Origin: Thermophagus xiamenensis
Lineage (GTDB): Bacteria; Bacteroidota; Bacteroidia; Bacteroidales; Marinilabiliaceae
Assembly: GCF_900112795.1 (NCBI RefSeq)
Contig: NZ_FONA01000010.1
Location: forward strand, 62,001 to 126,000
Direction of reading: 5' to 3'
DNA length: 64,000 nucleotides
The notes beneath the pieces were generated by a model that had not been told where the DNA came from, ran no database searches, and saw nothing but the letters and a program-made list of their open reading frames with translations. Below, one piece after another: positions 9,632 through 19,127 of the stretch (position 1 is the first letter of the stretch; the number at the start of each line of letters is the position of its first letter). The translations under genes and the position numbers were made by a program.

Positions 9632-10615
9632 ATGAATTTAAAAAAGTGTTTTATTGTTTTTTCTGTCCTGATGATCAGCCATATTGGTTTTTCACAGGAA
9701 GCATTGAGAGATTTTTTTCAGGCTGGACAACAAAATGCCGAGATATTAACCAAAGCTTATTTACGGCCTTATGGAGAAATGCTTGGTACCGCCCTCAATG
9801 CCGGATGGTACAATAGTGCTAAGGTTCATAAATTTGGGGGATTTGACCTTACTGTGAGTGTGATGAATGCTGTGGCACCTGCTTCTGCTAAAACTTTCGA
9901 TGTAAATAGCCTGGGGATGGAGGGAGTTAATGTTAGTGGCGACGGCATTGCCCCAACCATTGCCGGGGAGATGGATACCCGGCCTTCAATTTCACCTGAT
10001 GGCACCGGTGATTTTGTAAGCTTTGAGCTGCCTAACGGTTCGGGCAATGACAAACTTCCCATACCTATGGTACAGGCCGCTGTGGGGCTGCCCTTTAATA
10101 CCGAAATTATGGCACGAGTGGTTCCTTCCATGGATTTCGGTGATGCCGGCGAAGTGAGCGTGCTGGGCTTTGGAGTGAAACACAGTTTAAAAAATTATAT
10201 TCCTTTTGTTAAAAGAGTACCCTTTTTGCAGATGTCTGTGCTTGCCGGTTATACTAAATTTGATTCTTCTTACGGCATTGAAAGCAGTGAGCAAGTAACT
10301 GTAACAGATGGTGAACTGGGCATTTCATCGGGTGCTTTTACCACCCGGCTGTTGTTGGGAGCCAATTTCCCGGTAGTGGCGATTTATACCGGGATGGGCT
10401 ATGGCTCTACCAACAGTGATTTTGATGTGAAGGGCACATATTATGTTAAGGATTTGTCCGAAGAACTAGATCCTTTTTCATTGAATTACAAGACATCGGG
10501 TTTTGATTTTAACGCCGGTTTACGTCTCCGTCTTGGTTTTCTGGCCATTCATGCCGATTATACGGTAGGCGATTATTCGGTGTTGACTGCCGGCGTGGGT
10601 ATTAATATCCGTTAA
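9632..10615 (+). CDS. DUF6588 family outer-membrane-like protein
   Basis: This protein of 327 residues has a signal peptide (FIVFSVLMISHIGFSQ) and the typical opening of the DUF6588 family, with FFQAGQQNAEILTKAYL and LGTALNAGWYNSAKVH. The second half alternates short beta strands with Gly-rich turns and ends HADYTVGDYSVLTAGVGINIR, as in outer-membrane beta-barrels. The function of the family is unknown. The ATG at 9632 was preferred to the TTG at 9623. It follows the SPOR-like gene closely, and its 3' end overlaps the convergent nitroreductase gene by 14 bases. Confidence 0.8.
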   Translation: MNLKKCFIVFSVLMISHIGFSQEALRDFFQAGQQNAEILTKAYLRPYGEMLGTALNAGWYNSAKVHKFGGFDLTVSVMNAVAPASAKTFDVNSLGMEGVNVSGDGIAPTIAGEMDTRPSISPDGTGDFVSFELPNGSGNDKLPIPMVQAAVGLPFNTEIMARVVPSMDFGDAGEVSVLGFGVKHSLKNYIPFVKRVPFLQMSVLAGYTKFDSSYGIESSEQVTVTDGELGISSGAFTTRLLLGANFPVVAIYTGMGYGSTNSDFDVKGTYYVKDLSEELDPFSLNYKTSGFDFNAGLRLRLGFLAIHADYTVGDYSVLTAGVGINIR

Positions 10616-11117
10616 ACCTAACCAGTTCAGAAAGCGGTTTTCTCTTTTTAATGGGTGCTTCAACCTCTTCGGGACGACCAATCGGCAATAACACTGTCGG
10701 TTCTATGTGCCCGGGGAGGTTGAGTGCTTTTGATACTTTGCCCGGATCAAAATTACATACCCAACAGGTGCCAAGACCCAGTTCCGTGGCCCGAAGCGTC
10801 ATATGGTCCGTTGCAATGGCTACGTCAATATCGGCATGGTCTTTCCCATCGTGACCTCTTTTCCATGAAGCCGAGTGGTCGCTACAAATTACTATAACTT
10901 GAGGCGCTTTGGCAAACCACTCGCGGGGATATGCTTCATACAACGCTTTGAGTTTTTCCGGGTCATTGATGACAATAAATACAAATGGTTGATAGTTTAC
11001 TGCTGTAGGAGCCATACGACCGGCTTCTAACACCTCATTTAGCAGTTCTTCTGAGAGCCTTTCAGGTTTGTATTTCCTTACTGAATAGCGGGTTGTGATG
11101 AGTGATTTAAATTCCAT
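10602..11117 (-). CDS. Nitroreductase family FMN oxidoreductase
   Basis: This 171-residue protein has the nitroreductase FMN-binding start (TTRYSVRKYK), the AGRMAPTAVNYQPFVFIV segment and the LGLGTCWVCNFDP region. Family members use NAD(P)H to reduce nitroaromatics, quinones or flavins. The length fits the short subgroup. It is a single minus-strand gene and the substrate cannot be deduced. Its 3' end overlaps the DUF6588 gene by 14 bases, tail to tail. Confidence 0.9.
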   Translation of the reverse strand: MEFKSLITTRYSVRKYKPERLSEELLNEVLEAGRMAPTAVNYQPFVFIVINDPEKLKALYEAYPREWFAKAPQVIVICSDHSASWKRGHDGKDHADIDVAIATDHMTLRATELGLGTCWVCNFDPGKVSKALNLPGHIEPTVLLPIGRPEEVEAPIKKRKPLSELVRFNGY

Positions 11118-11242
11118 AATATTTTCCTTTTAGTTTATGGCAAAATTAATACTTTAGAAGCGATTATGCATTGGTTATCTTTCATGACTAAGTCAATAGA
11201 TGGAGATAACCATGAAATAAACAGTACCATAAATCTAAACCT

Positions 11243-12055
11243 ATGTTTTTTATCTTATCCAGGTTATTAAGTGTCTTTTTATCCCCCTTAATATGGATTA
11301 TTATACTGTTATTTTTATCCATAGTTTATAAGAAAAAGTTGAGGCGTTCACTGTTTACCTTGGCAATGGCATTACTATTGATTTTTTCAAATGGTGCTAT
11401 ATTTCATTTTGTTGCGTCGTTATGGGAGACGCCTCAAAAGTCAGTGACCTCTCTCGACGCTTCCTGTCGTACGGTTGTGGTCCTGGGGGGGATGGCTTCA
11501 GAGAACAGAAGTAATGGTTTGCCCCGATTTATGCAAAGTTCTGATCGGTTGTGGCAGGCTTTATGGTTATTACAAACAGGTGTTGCCGATACAATGGTTA
11601 TTTCCGGTGGAAAGGGAACTTTATTCGACAAGCAGCGTTCTGAGGGATTGTTATTGGTAGATTATTTGGAGGATATTAAAGTTATGGATGAGCGGATTTT
11701 AGTGGAGGCAAAATCCCGAAATACCTATGAAAATGCGGTTAAAACCTCGGAATTGTTTACGAGAAGAGGTATGTCAAAAAAGATAATTTTGGTAACATCG
11801 GCATTTCATATGCCTCGTGCTGCCAGGTGTTTTAAAAGTCAGGGATTTCAGGTAGAGACTTATCCTGCCGACCCCCTGTCAGGCGTCAGACCTTTACAAT
11901 GGAATGATTATGTTATCCCATCTGCCGGAACCCTGGAATCATGGGAAATTCTCTTTAGAGAATGGGTCGGATTTGTAATGTATCGAATTAATGGTTATTT
12001 TAAAGAACAAAACCAGCATGACCAAAATGGTTTGGCGCAAAAAGAACATGTATAA
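11243..12055 (+). CDS. YdcF/ElyC family (DUF218) membrane protein
   Basis: This 270-residue protein has two N-terminal membrane helices (about residues 8-27 and 35-56), then a DUF218 domain: VVVLGGM, the MVISGGKG motif, SRNTYENAVKT and the LVTSAFHMPRA segment. The layout matches ElyC/YdcF proteins, of which ElyC is linked to envelope polymer synthesis at the lipid-carrier step. A specific role here is not provable. The 3' end abuts copy 2 of the dispersed element, which begins within about 10 bases of the stop. Confidence 0.87.
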   Translation: MFFILSRLLSVFLSPLIWIIILLFLSIVYKKKLRRSLFTLAMALLLIFSNGAIFHFVASLWETPQKSVTSLDASCRTVVVLGGMASENRSNGLPRFMQSSDRLWQALWLLQTGVADTMVISGGKGTLFDKQRSEGLLLVDYLEDIKVMDERILVEAKSRNTYENAVKTSELFTRRGMSKKIILVTSAFHMPRAARCFKSQGFQVETYPADPLSGVRPLQWNDYVIPSAGTLESWEILFREWVGFVMYRINGYFKEQNQHDQNGLAQKEHV

Positions 12056-12062
12056 AACTTAG

Positions 12063-12411
12063 AGGCAGAAGTGCACAGGCAGAAAAGGCCGATAGGCCAT
12101 TAGGTCAATAGGCCAATAGGTTATTTTGTTGTTAGATGATGAGATTGAATGGCTTGAAGAGTTTGGTAAGATAGACAATTAACTAACCACTAATGGCTGC
12201 TTATAAGAAACAATATATCAATGAAGTAAGTAAATTTTATACGGATGAAACGAGCATGGCCAAATTAGGCTATTAGGCCAATAGGCCGTTAGGCTGTAGG
12301 TGATTATTGTAACTAAAACATCCGACAACAAAAAACTATTCACTTTAAACTCTTTGGTCATGAGAGTTCCATCAGACCAATGAATTAAATAAATTATATA
12401 CTAATGAAACC
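12063..12411 (+). repeat. Dispersed intergenic element, copy 2 (plus orientation)
   Basis: This copy is nearly identical over about 350 bp to the reverse complement of 2301-2660. Order: a GGCAGAAGTGCAC end, an 8-bp repeat block, unique sequence around GATGAGATTGAATGG, a 7-bp repeat trace, an AT-rich part with AAGTAAGTAAATTTTATAC, a second 8-bp block, then TCATGAGAGTTCCATCAG and TATACTAATGAAAC. Its right end runs into the start codon of the next gene at 12404. Confidence 0.8.
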
Positions 12412-13201
12412 AGGTGTATTATATTTCGTTTTGCTGTTGCTGTTGAGCATTTTTACCTCGTGCGATGAAATCTTTAATGTCGATATTGTGGGGGATGGTA
12501 ACTTAAAAACAGAGAGCAGGGCAAACGAAATTGGTAATTTTCAGGGGATTTATTTAGATGCCGGTTTCGAGTTGCATATTAGCCAATCGTTAGCCAATGA
12601 CCTGGTAATTGAGACCGACTCCAATTTAATGACTTACATTGTGACGGAAGTAAATAATGGCATCTTGGAAATTAGTGAAAAAAATAATTTTTCCATTATT
12701 TCTCGAAAGTCGGTTCAAATTTTTCTGACTGTTGCTTCCGAATTGTCGTTAATTGAAGTTTTAAACGGTGGAAAAGTTATCATCGATACCATTCAATCGC
12801 CACAATTGGACATTAATGTTTATGATGTTTCTCAGGTTAAGGGAGCTTATATTGATTGCAAAGAATTTAACGTGTTTGCCGAAGGTAGTACTAATTTACA
12901 ACTCAATGGTAACTTCGGCCAATTGCTGGTTCATCAGGTGGGATCCGGCAATCTGTATATAAACGGTTTGGCCGGCAATGGGAACGTTGTACTCGAAGGT
13001 TCCGGAAAAATTTCTGCCCGGGAATTGATGATGACCGATGGTGATGTGCGTCTTTACGGTTCCGGGTTGGTTTTTTGCAGAGTGTCAGGTTTGCTGGAAA
13101 CATTGATTGTAGGCAACGGCCGGATTTATTATTATGGAAAGCCGGAAAATGTGATTAAAAATATTTCCGGAGAGGGTTTGGTTCTGCCCGCTGACGATTA
13201 A
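12404..13201 (+). CDS. DUF2807 (GIN domain) lipoprotein
   Basis: This 265-residue protein is a lipoprotein with signal [14 protein letters not shown] (lipobox Cys near residue 20) and one or two GIN/DUF2807 beta-helix domains: [17 protein letters not shown], then repeated strand-turn units such as [11 protein letters not shown] and [11 protein letters not shown]. These proteins are common in Bacteroidota envelopes and of unknown function. A second one is at 18411. The start codon lies at the end of a dispersed repeat element, so the leader sequence may come from that element. Confidence 0.85.
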   Translation: MKPGVLYFVLLLLLSIFTSCDEIFNVDIVGDGNLKTESRANEIGNFQGIYLDAGFELHISQSLANDLVIETDSNLMTYIVTEVNNGILEISEKNNFSIISRKSVQIFLTVASELSLIEVLNGGKVIIDTIQSPQLDINVYDVSQVKGAYIDCKEFNVFAEGSTNLQLNGNFGQLLVHQVGSGNLYINGLAGNGNVVLEGSGKISARELMMTDGDVRLYGSGLVFCRVSGLLETLIVGNGRIYYYGKPENVIKNISGEGLVLPADD

Positions 13202-13204
13202 TCA

Positions 13205-13349
13205 AACCCGGGAATTCCTGATCCCGGGTGTTATCAAAAATAAACACAGGAATTACCGGTCGTCCAGATTGAACGGCATGATACTGGGCAGGGTTGTCGT
13301 GCAGACGAAGGTCATTCCGAAACCAATAAATAACCGGTTTAATTGGCAT
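13205..13349 (-). pseudogene. Truncated photolyase/cryptochrome N-terminus
   Basis: About 48 residues match the start of the DNA photolyase family: [17 protein letters not shown] followed by [10 protein letters not shown]. Full photolyases are 430-500 residues and need the C-terminal FAD domain, none of which is present nearby. The frame runs on through the GC-rich hairpin at 13207-13228 into sequence antisense to the DUF2807 gene, where homology ends. It starts 3 bases past the stop of the DJ-1/PfpI gene, so it was probably a second cistron. The remnant cannot be an active enzyme. Confidence 0.75.
13207..13228. terminator. GC-rich hairpin between convergent genes
   Basis: CCCGGGA at 13207-13213 pairs with TCCCGGG at 13222-13228, right after the DUF2807 stop codon. 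It has an 8-base loop and no strong T-run. It may act on both strands. Confidence 0.6.
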
Positions 13350-13351
13350 GA

Positions 13352-13918
13352 TTAATAATGGTCTGCCAGTGGGGGAACCACCATTTTATTCCGTAATTCT
13401 GAAGCTTTTTGAGCTCCCAGCAGATTACCTGCTATTTCAATGGCGAACTCCATGGCAGCACCAACACCACGACCTGTTATGATGTGACCATCGGTGATGG
13501 CCGGTACAGGATAATGATGTGCATCTTTCAAATGGTGTTCGTAGCCCGGATAGCAGGTTGCCTTACGACCTTTTAGAAATCCCAGTTCTCCAAGAATCAT
13601 GGGGGCAGCGCAAATGGCACCGATCCACTTTTTTCGATTATGGTAATCTTTTAAAAGTTGAGTTAGTGGTTCGTAAGCTTGCAAATTTTTGGTACCGGGC
13701 ATGCCTCCCGGAAGAATAAGAATATCCTTTTCTTCGATGGGTTTCCCTTGAAAAACTCTATCACATACAATGGTGACACCGTGAGAGCTGGTAACGTTTT
13801 TTTCTTCGGTAATAGATATCAGCTCTACATCGGCTCCTGCTCGTACCAGTGCATCTGCCGGGGTAAGGGCTTCTACTTCTTCAAACCCCGGTGCAATAAA
13901 TATAGCGGCTTTTTTCAT
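13352..13918 (-). CDS. DJ-1/PfpI family protein (YajL-like)
   Basis: This 188-residue protein belongs to the DJ-1/ThiJ/PfpI superfamily: [18 protein letters not shown] at the start, the [11 protein letters not shown] strand-loop, and the nucleophile elbow GAICAAP with Cys103. Glu14 or Glu16 in GFEEVE supplies the partner acid. YajL-type members act as cytoplasmic chaperones or glyoxalase/deglycase-like enzymes; which one applies here is unresolved. The ATG at 13918 gives the conserved MKKAAIF start; an upstream ATG at 13966 adds 16 non-conserved residues. A truncated photolyase follows directly. Confidence 0.9.
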   Translation of the reverse strand: MKKAAIFIAPGFEEVEALTPADALVRAGADVELISITEEKNVTSSHGVTIVCDRVFQGKPIEEKDILILPGGMPGTKNLQAYEPLTQLLKDYHNRKKWIGAICAAPMILGELGFLKGRKATCYPGYEHHLKDAHHYPVPAITDGHIITGRGVGAAMEFAIEIAGNLLGAQKASELRNKMVVPPLADHY

Positions 13919-14109
13919 ATTGCTTTGATTATTATTACTGGTTAAACATTTTGAGTCTCCCGGCAAATTAAATGTGCAACGATTATTCTTTCCCGGAAGT
14001 CCAAAAGTTAGTAAGATTTACCCTAAATGCAAAGCTTTCAAAGCCGTTTCACATAAGTTAAATTTGCTTAATTCGTTTGTTGTTAGTGATTTGTTTTTAG
14101 TAAGTAATT

Positions 14110-16587
14110 TTAACGGGGAAAGCCGGGTTCATTGATTTTATACTGAATTTTGTTTTTTACTTTAACGGTTAATGTTTCGTAGCTTTCTTTTCCCGGATAT
14201 ATAGGCTCAAGGAATTCAACGTCCACTTTTTTGAACGGTTTGGGAAATTTGCTTCCTTTAGGCAGGGCTTTGTGGGCTCCTTTAATGGATACGGGGACAA
14301 TCGGAACGTTTAGTTCCCTGCTTAATATGGCAAAGGTTTTTTTGAAGGGGCCCAAATGTCCTGATTTACTTCTTGTTCCTTCCGGAAAGATGATAAGGTT
14401 TCTATTTCGTTTGAGCACTTCAGCCATTTTCTGGATCGATGTTTTGAGGTCTTTATTCAGATCCATAATGATGATGTTGTTTCTGTTGGCCAGAAACTTC
14501 AGCCATCGTTGTCTGATGTGCTTTTCCTTGGCATAAAAGTAGGTCTTCCGTAATTGCCTGGACTTCAGATAAGATGCCACGAATAGCCCGTCGAAAAAAC
14601 TTTGATGGTTCGGCGTAATGATACACGGACCTTCCGGAATATTCTTAACCCCTTTGGCACGAAATCGGAAGTAGATATGAAAGAAAAATTTAGATAAACG
14701 CACAAACAGACTCCCGGTAATCCATGTTTTGGGAAGATTAATATGAACTTTTTCCTTCAGAATTTCCTTCCAGTTAATTTTCTGTTCGGTTATCTTGGTT
14801 TTAACGGTCCTTATATGTTCAGATAACAATAGTATATTGTTAAATTTAAGCATCTCGGTGGGTTCCATCTTCACACCGAAGGTCTGGTCCAAATAGGTTT
14901 GAAAGGCCACTTTATCCAACGAATCAAGGCCGAGGTCCATCTCTATATGGTGATGTGGTGATACTGTCCGGTTCTTCTCTTTTGAAAGATAGGAGGCTAT
15001 CATTTTGTATTCTTCAAATTCCGGGGCAGAAGTTTTTTCCCGGGTTTCACCGGTATCCCTGACTAAATCTTTTAGTTTATAGCGTTGCAGTTTCGAAAGG
15101 CGTGTTCGGGGTAATTCCTGATCGGTAAGATAAAAGCGCATAATTTTTTTATAGGAAGATACTTCCTTGTTGTAGGTATCAATGACTTCCCACCGGATAA
15201 TATCTTCTAGATTATCAGTTTCGCCGGCTTCCATTAATGCACTTTTCTCGGGAACGATAATCGCCTGAAGCATATCATCTTTAAAGAAAACCCCGCATTC
15301 GCGTACTAAGGGCGAGGTCTCAATTTTTTGTTCCAACCCGGCAGGATTGACATTTTTCCCGTTGGAGAGAACGATGATTTCCTTTTTTCGCCCGGTAATA
15401 AATAAGAAACCCTCTTCAGAAAGGTAACCCAAATCGCCGGTATGGAGACGACCATCTTTTAATACTTCTGCGGTTTCTTCCGGACGGTTGTAGTAACCCT
15501 TCATAATCTGTCGGCCCGAGGCCGTTATCTCACCATCAATGATTTCTATTTTGGTTCCGGGAAGGGCTTCACCGGGTGAACCACTTTTAAATCGACCCGG
15601 TCGGGTAAAGGTTATCATAGGGGCCGACTCCGTCATCCCATAACCTTCCAGTACTTCAAACCCCAATGTCTTAAAGACTTGGGCTACTTCCGGGTCTAAG
15701 GCTGCTCCTCCTGAAACAAGATAGGTCAATGCGCCACCCATTTTTTTATGAAGGGAAGAAAAAATTAGACGAGAAAACCGTTTGTTGTTTATTTTGGAAG
15801 ACAACCGAAATAGAAATTTAGCAATTTTATTTGCATCGATTTTGTCTCGTATCCCTTTGCCAATGGCAGAATACAGTCGTGGTACACCTATCAGCAGATT
15901 TATTTTGCTGTTTCGAAGGGTGCTTAAAATTTCTTCTGATGCCATGGAGGGGCATATGGATATAGTGCCTCCTACATAAAGGGGAATAATCATCGTGCCC
16001 ATTAAAGGGAAAATATGATGCAACGGTAGAAGCATCATGGTTCTGGTTTCGTGCGAGTAGATTTTAATTTTATGAGCTACTCCCTCAATATTGGCCAGAA
16101 GGTTATCAAATGAAAGCATGACCCCTTTGGGACTGCCTGTTGTCCCCGATGTGTATATTATTACTGCAGTATCTGTTGCTTCCGGTTTGGGAAAATGGTA
16201 TTGGGGGGCGCCAGACCGATTTTCATTCGAAAGGGAATCAACATCGATGATTTGCGTGGTCAGGCCGGCTATTTCAATAGCTTTAAGCAGAGTTTCGCGG
16301 TTGTTTTTGGAAGTAAAAACAATCTCGGGACGACAGTCGTTAAGAATATAGGCTACTTCATCGGCAGTGGCCAGATGATCAATGGGAACGGGTATCCCCT
16401 GATTTTTCCAAATGGCGTAAAATGAGTATACCCATTCCGGTCGGTTCTCAAAAAAGAGTGCGGCGGTTCCACTTTTCTCTATTTTGAAAGAAGCGGCATA
16501 TTGACCAATGTGTTTTAGTAAACCGCTATAACTAATGGAATCATTTCCATAAATAATGGCCGCTTTTCGGCCCATGTTTTTTAACAT
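14110..16587 (-). CDS. Fused AMP-dependent acyl synthetase, acyl carrier and PlsC acyltransferase
   Basis: About 825 residues in three parts. Residues 1 to about 520 form an acyl-adenylating enzyme with IYTSGTTGSPKGV, the GYGMTESAP motif and the GDLGYLSEEGFLFITGRKKE segment. Next comes an acyl carrier domain with phosphopantetheine site Ser556 in DLGLDSL. The C-terminal part is a PlsC-type acyltransferase with NHxxxxD at 660-666 and FPEGTRSKSG. The protein could activate a free fatty acid, hold it on its own carrier and transfer it to a lysophospholipid, comparable to E. coli Aas with an extra carrier. The start at 16587 (MLKNMGRKAAIIYG) is preferred to the ATG at 16614, whose nine extra residues look non-coding. 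Confidence 0.9.
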   Translation of the reverse strand: MLKNMGRKAAIIYGNDSISYSGLLKHIGQYAASFKIEKSGTAALFFENRPEWVYSFYAIWKNQGIPVPIDHLATADEVAYILNDCRPEIVFTSKNNRETLLKAIEIAGLTTQIIDVDSLSNENRSGAPQYHFPKPEATDTAVIIYTSGTTGSPKGVMLSFDNLLANIEGVAHKIKIYSHETRTMMLLPLHHIFPLMGTMIIPLYVGGTISICPSMASEEILSTLRNSKINLLIGVPRLYSAIGKGIRDKIDANKIAKFLFRLSSKINNKRFSRLIFSSLHKKMGGALTYLVSGGAALDPEVAQVFKTLGFEVLEGYGMTESAPMITFTRPGRFKSGSPGEALPGTKIEIIDGEITASGRQIMKGYYNRPEETAEVLKDGRLHTGDLGYLSEEGFLFITGRKKEIIVLSNGKNVNPAGLEQKIETSPLVRECGVFFKDDMLQAIIVPEKSALMEAGETDNLEDIIRWEVIDTYNKEVSSYKKIMRFYLTDQELPRTRLSKLQRYKLKDLVRDTGETREKTSAPEFEEYKMIASYLSKEKNRTVSPHHHIEMDLGLDSLDKVAFQTYLDQTFGVKMEPTEMLKFNNILLLSEHIRTVKTKITEQKINWKEILKEKVHINLPKTWITGSLFVRLSKFFFHIYFRFRAKGVKNIPEGPCIITPNHQSFFDGLFVASYLKSRQLRKTYFYAKEKHIRQRWLKFLANRNNIIIMDLNKDLKTSIQKMAEVLKRNRNLIIFPEGTRSKSGHLGPFKKTFAILSRELNVPIVPVSIKGAHKALPKGSKFPKPFKKVDVEFLEPIYPGKESYETLTVKVKNKIQYKINEPGFPR

Positions 16588-16736
16588 ATTCAAGTAGTAA
16601 AAATAAAGCCACAAAAATAAGCTTTTGTGGCCTAATTAACCAATAAGATTTGACGGGCCGGAAAATAAAAGCCACTCCTAAACCGTTAAATCTGTATGTA
16701 TATAACAATTAATAAAAGAGATTGTTTTTCTGTTAG

Positions 16737-17945
16737 TTACTTTTTTATTTTTATGGGTTTTGATTTATCCGGCAAGATTAAATTGAGGATAACTCCTGTG
16801 ACAGCCGACAAGCCTATCCCTGCCAGTGAAAAATTGCCAAACTGAATAATGGCGCCACCTACGCCAACGGTCAGGATGACCGATATTATGACCTGGTTCC
16901 GTGTTTTGTTGAGATTGGTTTTTGAATCGATGAGCGTTTTAATACCAACCGATGCAATGGTTCCAAATAACAAAAGCATAATGCCTCCTAACACGGCTCC
17001 GGGAATAGATTCCAAAAAACCACTTATTTTCCCCAATACCGAAAACAAAATGGCTGTGATGGCCGAAATCCTTAATACAAACGGATCCGCTACTTTGGTA
17101 AGCGATATGGCGCCCGTAACTTCCGAATAAGTGGTGTTGGGAACACTACCCATACTTCCGGCAAGGGCGGTGGCCAATCCGTCACCCAACATGGTACGGT
17201 GCAATCCGGGCTCTTTAACGAAGTTTTTGTCGGCCACAGCACCTACTGCATACATGTCACCTATATGTTCGATTAGCGGTGCTATGGCTACGGGTATCAT
17301 ATAGATTATGGCCCCCCAGCTGAAGTGTGGTATCTGAAAATCCGGAAGCGACAACCATGCAGCTTCCTGAATGGGGGTAAAATCAACTTCTCCAATTACG
17401 ACAGCAACTATATAGCCTGTCAATATTCCCATAAATATAGGGATTAGTTTTATCATCCCTTTGGTAAATACAACAATTATTATGGCGGTGGCTAAAGATA
17501 TCAGCGCTAAAAGCCAGTTTTCCTTGGCCATGTCTACCCCTACCGGAGCCAGTGACAACCCTATGACCATTATTACCGGACCTACAACTATTGATGGAAA
17601 TACTTTATCTATAATTGCCAGGCCTCGCCATTTTACTATCGCCGACATTATGCTATATACCAAACCTACAGCTATTATGCCTGAGAGCATGCCGGCATAG
17701 CCAAACAGCCGGGTAGCCTCTATGATGGGTGCTATAAATGCAAAACTACTCCCTAAAAATACCGGAACTTTTCCTTTGGTGATTAAATGAAAAAGTAACG
17801 TTCCTATGCCTGCCGTGAACAACGCTATGGAGGGATTAATACCTACCAGTAGCGGAACCAATACTGTGGCACCAAAGGCTACAAATAAAAACTGAACCCC
17901 TATAATAATTTTTTTGGGAAATGATAATGTTGAAGGTTGTTTCAT
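16737..17945 (-). CDS. uraA: Uracil permease, NCS2 family
   Basis: This 402-residue membrane protein has about 14 hydrophobic segments and the NCS2 nucleobase transporter pattern: GVQFLFVAFGATVLVPLL at the start, FLGSSFAFIAP in the half-helix region, IAPLIEHIGDMYAVG with the substrate-binding glutamate, and GSMGSVPNTTYSEVTGAI. The last segment with its NTTYSE motif indicates the uracil branch (UraA) rather than xanthine permeases. Uptake is proton-coupled in the family. Downstream genes on the strand are unrelated. Confidence 0.92.
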   Translation of the reverse strand: MKQPSTLSFPKKIIIGVQFLFVAFGATVLVPLLVGINPSIALFTAGIGTLLFHLITKGKVPVFLGSSFAFIAPIIEATRLFGYAGMLSGIIAVGLVYSIMSAIVKWRGLAIIDKVFPSIVVGPVIMVIGLSLAPVGVDMAKENWLLALISLATAIIIVVFTKGMIKLIPIFMGILTGYIVAVVIGEVDFTPIQEAAWLSLPDFQIPHFSWGAIIYMIPVAIAPLIEHIGDMYAVGAVADKNFVKEPGLHRTMLGDGLATALAGSMGSVPNTTYSEVTGAISLTKVADPFVLRISAITAILFSVLGKISGFLESIPGAVLGGIMLLLFGTIASVGIKTLIDSKTNLNKTRNQVIISVILTVGVGGAIIQFGNFSLAGIGLSAVTGVILNLILPDKSKPIKIKK

Positions 17946-18410
17946 CAGTATATAATTTACATAATTTATTGACCGGATGGAAAATTAGTCATTAGTTCAT
18001 AGTTCTTTAGGTAACCAAATCTGATGGCTATTGACTAACTACTTAAAATTTGGATTGTTTTAATAAATTTTTCCGGGGGCGAAAATATAAACAATTGTTA
18101 AAAGTACCGCATACCTAATTAAAATTTCTTCTTCTGCCTTCTGCCTGTGCACTTCTGCCTTAGTTTTTATACATGTTCTTATTGTGGAAAACCTTTTTCC
18201 CATGCTCGTTTCATTCCTACAATAACCCGGATAAATTTTATGCGAATGATTGAATATCATGATATTTTGATTTACATTGCTTTTGCTCGGAGCTTTAAAT
18301 CAATATCCCGGTAGAAAAAAAGTATATGTGAATGCCCTGTAACTAAATCGGTATTTTAGGCGTCTTAACCATTAAGTTTTATTCAATCAGATTTTAAAAA
18401 TATTTCAAAC
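17946..18410. repeat. Intergenic region with dispersed-element remnant
   Basis: No gene is visible in these 465 bases. About 18130-18245 matches, in minus orientation, the end modules of the dispersed element (CTGTGCACTTCTGCCT, TTTATACATG, CCCATGCTCGTTTCATT). A short 7-bp repeat trace (AGTCATTAGTTCATAG) sits near 17986-18010. The AT-rich 18250-18410 part should hold the promoter of the DUF2807 gene. Confidence 0.65.
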
Positions 18411-19127
18411 ATGAGGATTACATCTTTTAAATTCATCGGACTACTTGGTCTGTTCGTCATTGCTTTTGGCTTTGAAGGATATGCAGATAATCGTGAAAAA
18501 CGAGCGGTAAACGGGCAATTTAATGAAATTGCTGTTTCCTCCGGCATTGATTTAATTATTAGTCAGGGAGAGCCAACTGAGATTTTTGTGGAAGGAGATG
18601 ATGATATTTTAAATAAGATAAAAACTGAAGTCAAGGGAAATAGGTTGAATATTTATTTTGATTCCAATTTTCTTTCGTGGGCTTTTAACTTTAAGGAAGC
18701 TAAGGTTTATGTTACTACCAATGATATCCAAAAACTGATAGCATCGGCTGGTTCAAATATAAAATGTATTGGAGAAATAAATGGTGAAAGTTTGGTGGTA
18801 ACAGCTTCGGGAGGTGCCGATATTAATATAAGCCTCAAAGCTAAAGATATTATTTTTAATGCCAGCGGTGGGGCTGATATTTGGGTTGAGGGAGAAGCAG
18901 ATAATGTTGAAGCTCGTGCCAGTGGTGGTTCCGACATCATGGCTCGTAAATTGATTGCTCAACGGGTTAAGGCTGTTGCCTCGGGTGGCGCCGATGTGGT
19001 TGTGTTTGCGGAACAAGAGATTGAAGCTTCGGCCAGCGGTGGTGCCGATGTTGATTATTATGGTTCTCCCAATGCTGTGCGGATTAATGAATCGGGGGGA
19101 GGTGAGGTTAATCGTCACTCCAATTGA
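18411..19127 (+). CDS. DUF2807 (GIN domain) exported protein
   Basis: This 238-residue protein carries a signal peptide (FKFIGLLGLFVIAFGFEGYA) and a GIN/DUF2807 domain: FNEIAVSSGIDLIISQGEP, then at least six Ser-Gly-Gly-rich beta-helix turns (ASGGADINI, ASGGADIWV, ASGGSDIMA, ASGGADVVV, ASGGADVDYYG). The repeat period is about 20 residues, one coil per turn. No lipobox is seen, unlike the paralogue at 12404. The family role is unknown. Confidence 0.87.
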   Translation: MRITSFKFIGLLGLFVIAFGFEGYADNREKRAVNGQFNEIAVSSGIDLIISQGEPTEIFVEGDDDILNKIKTEVKGNRLNIYFDSNFLSWAFNFKEAKVYVTTNDIQKLIASAGSNIKCIGEINGESLVVTASGGADINISLKAKDIIFNASGGADIWVEGEADNVEARASGGSDIMARKLIAQRVKAVASGGADVVVFAEQEIEASASGGADVDYYGSPNAVRINESGGGEVNRHSN

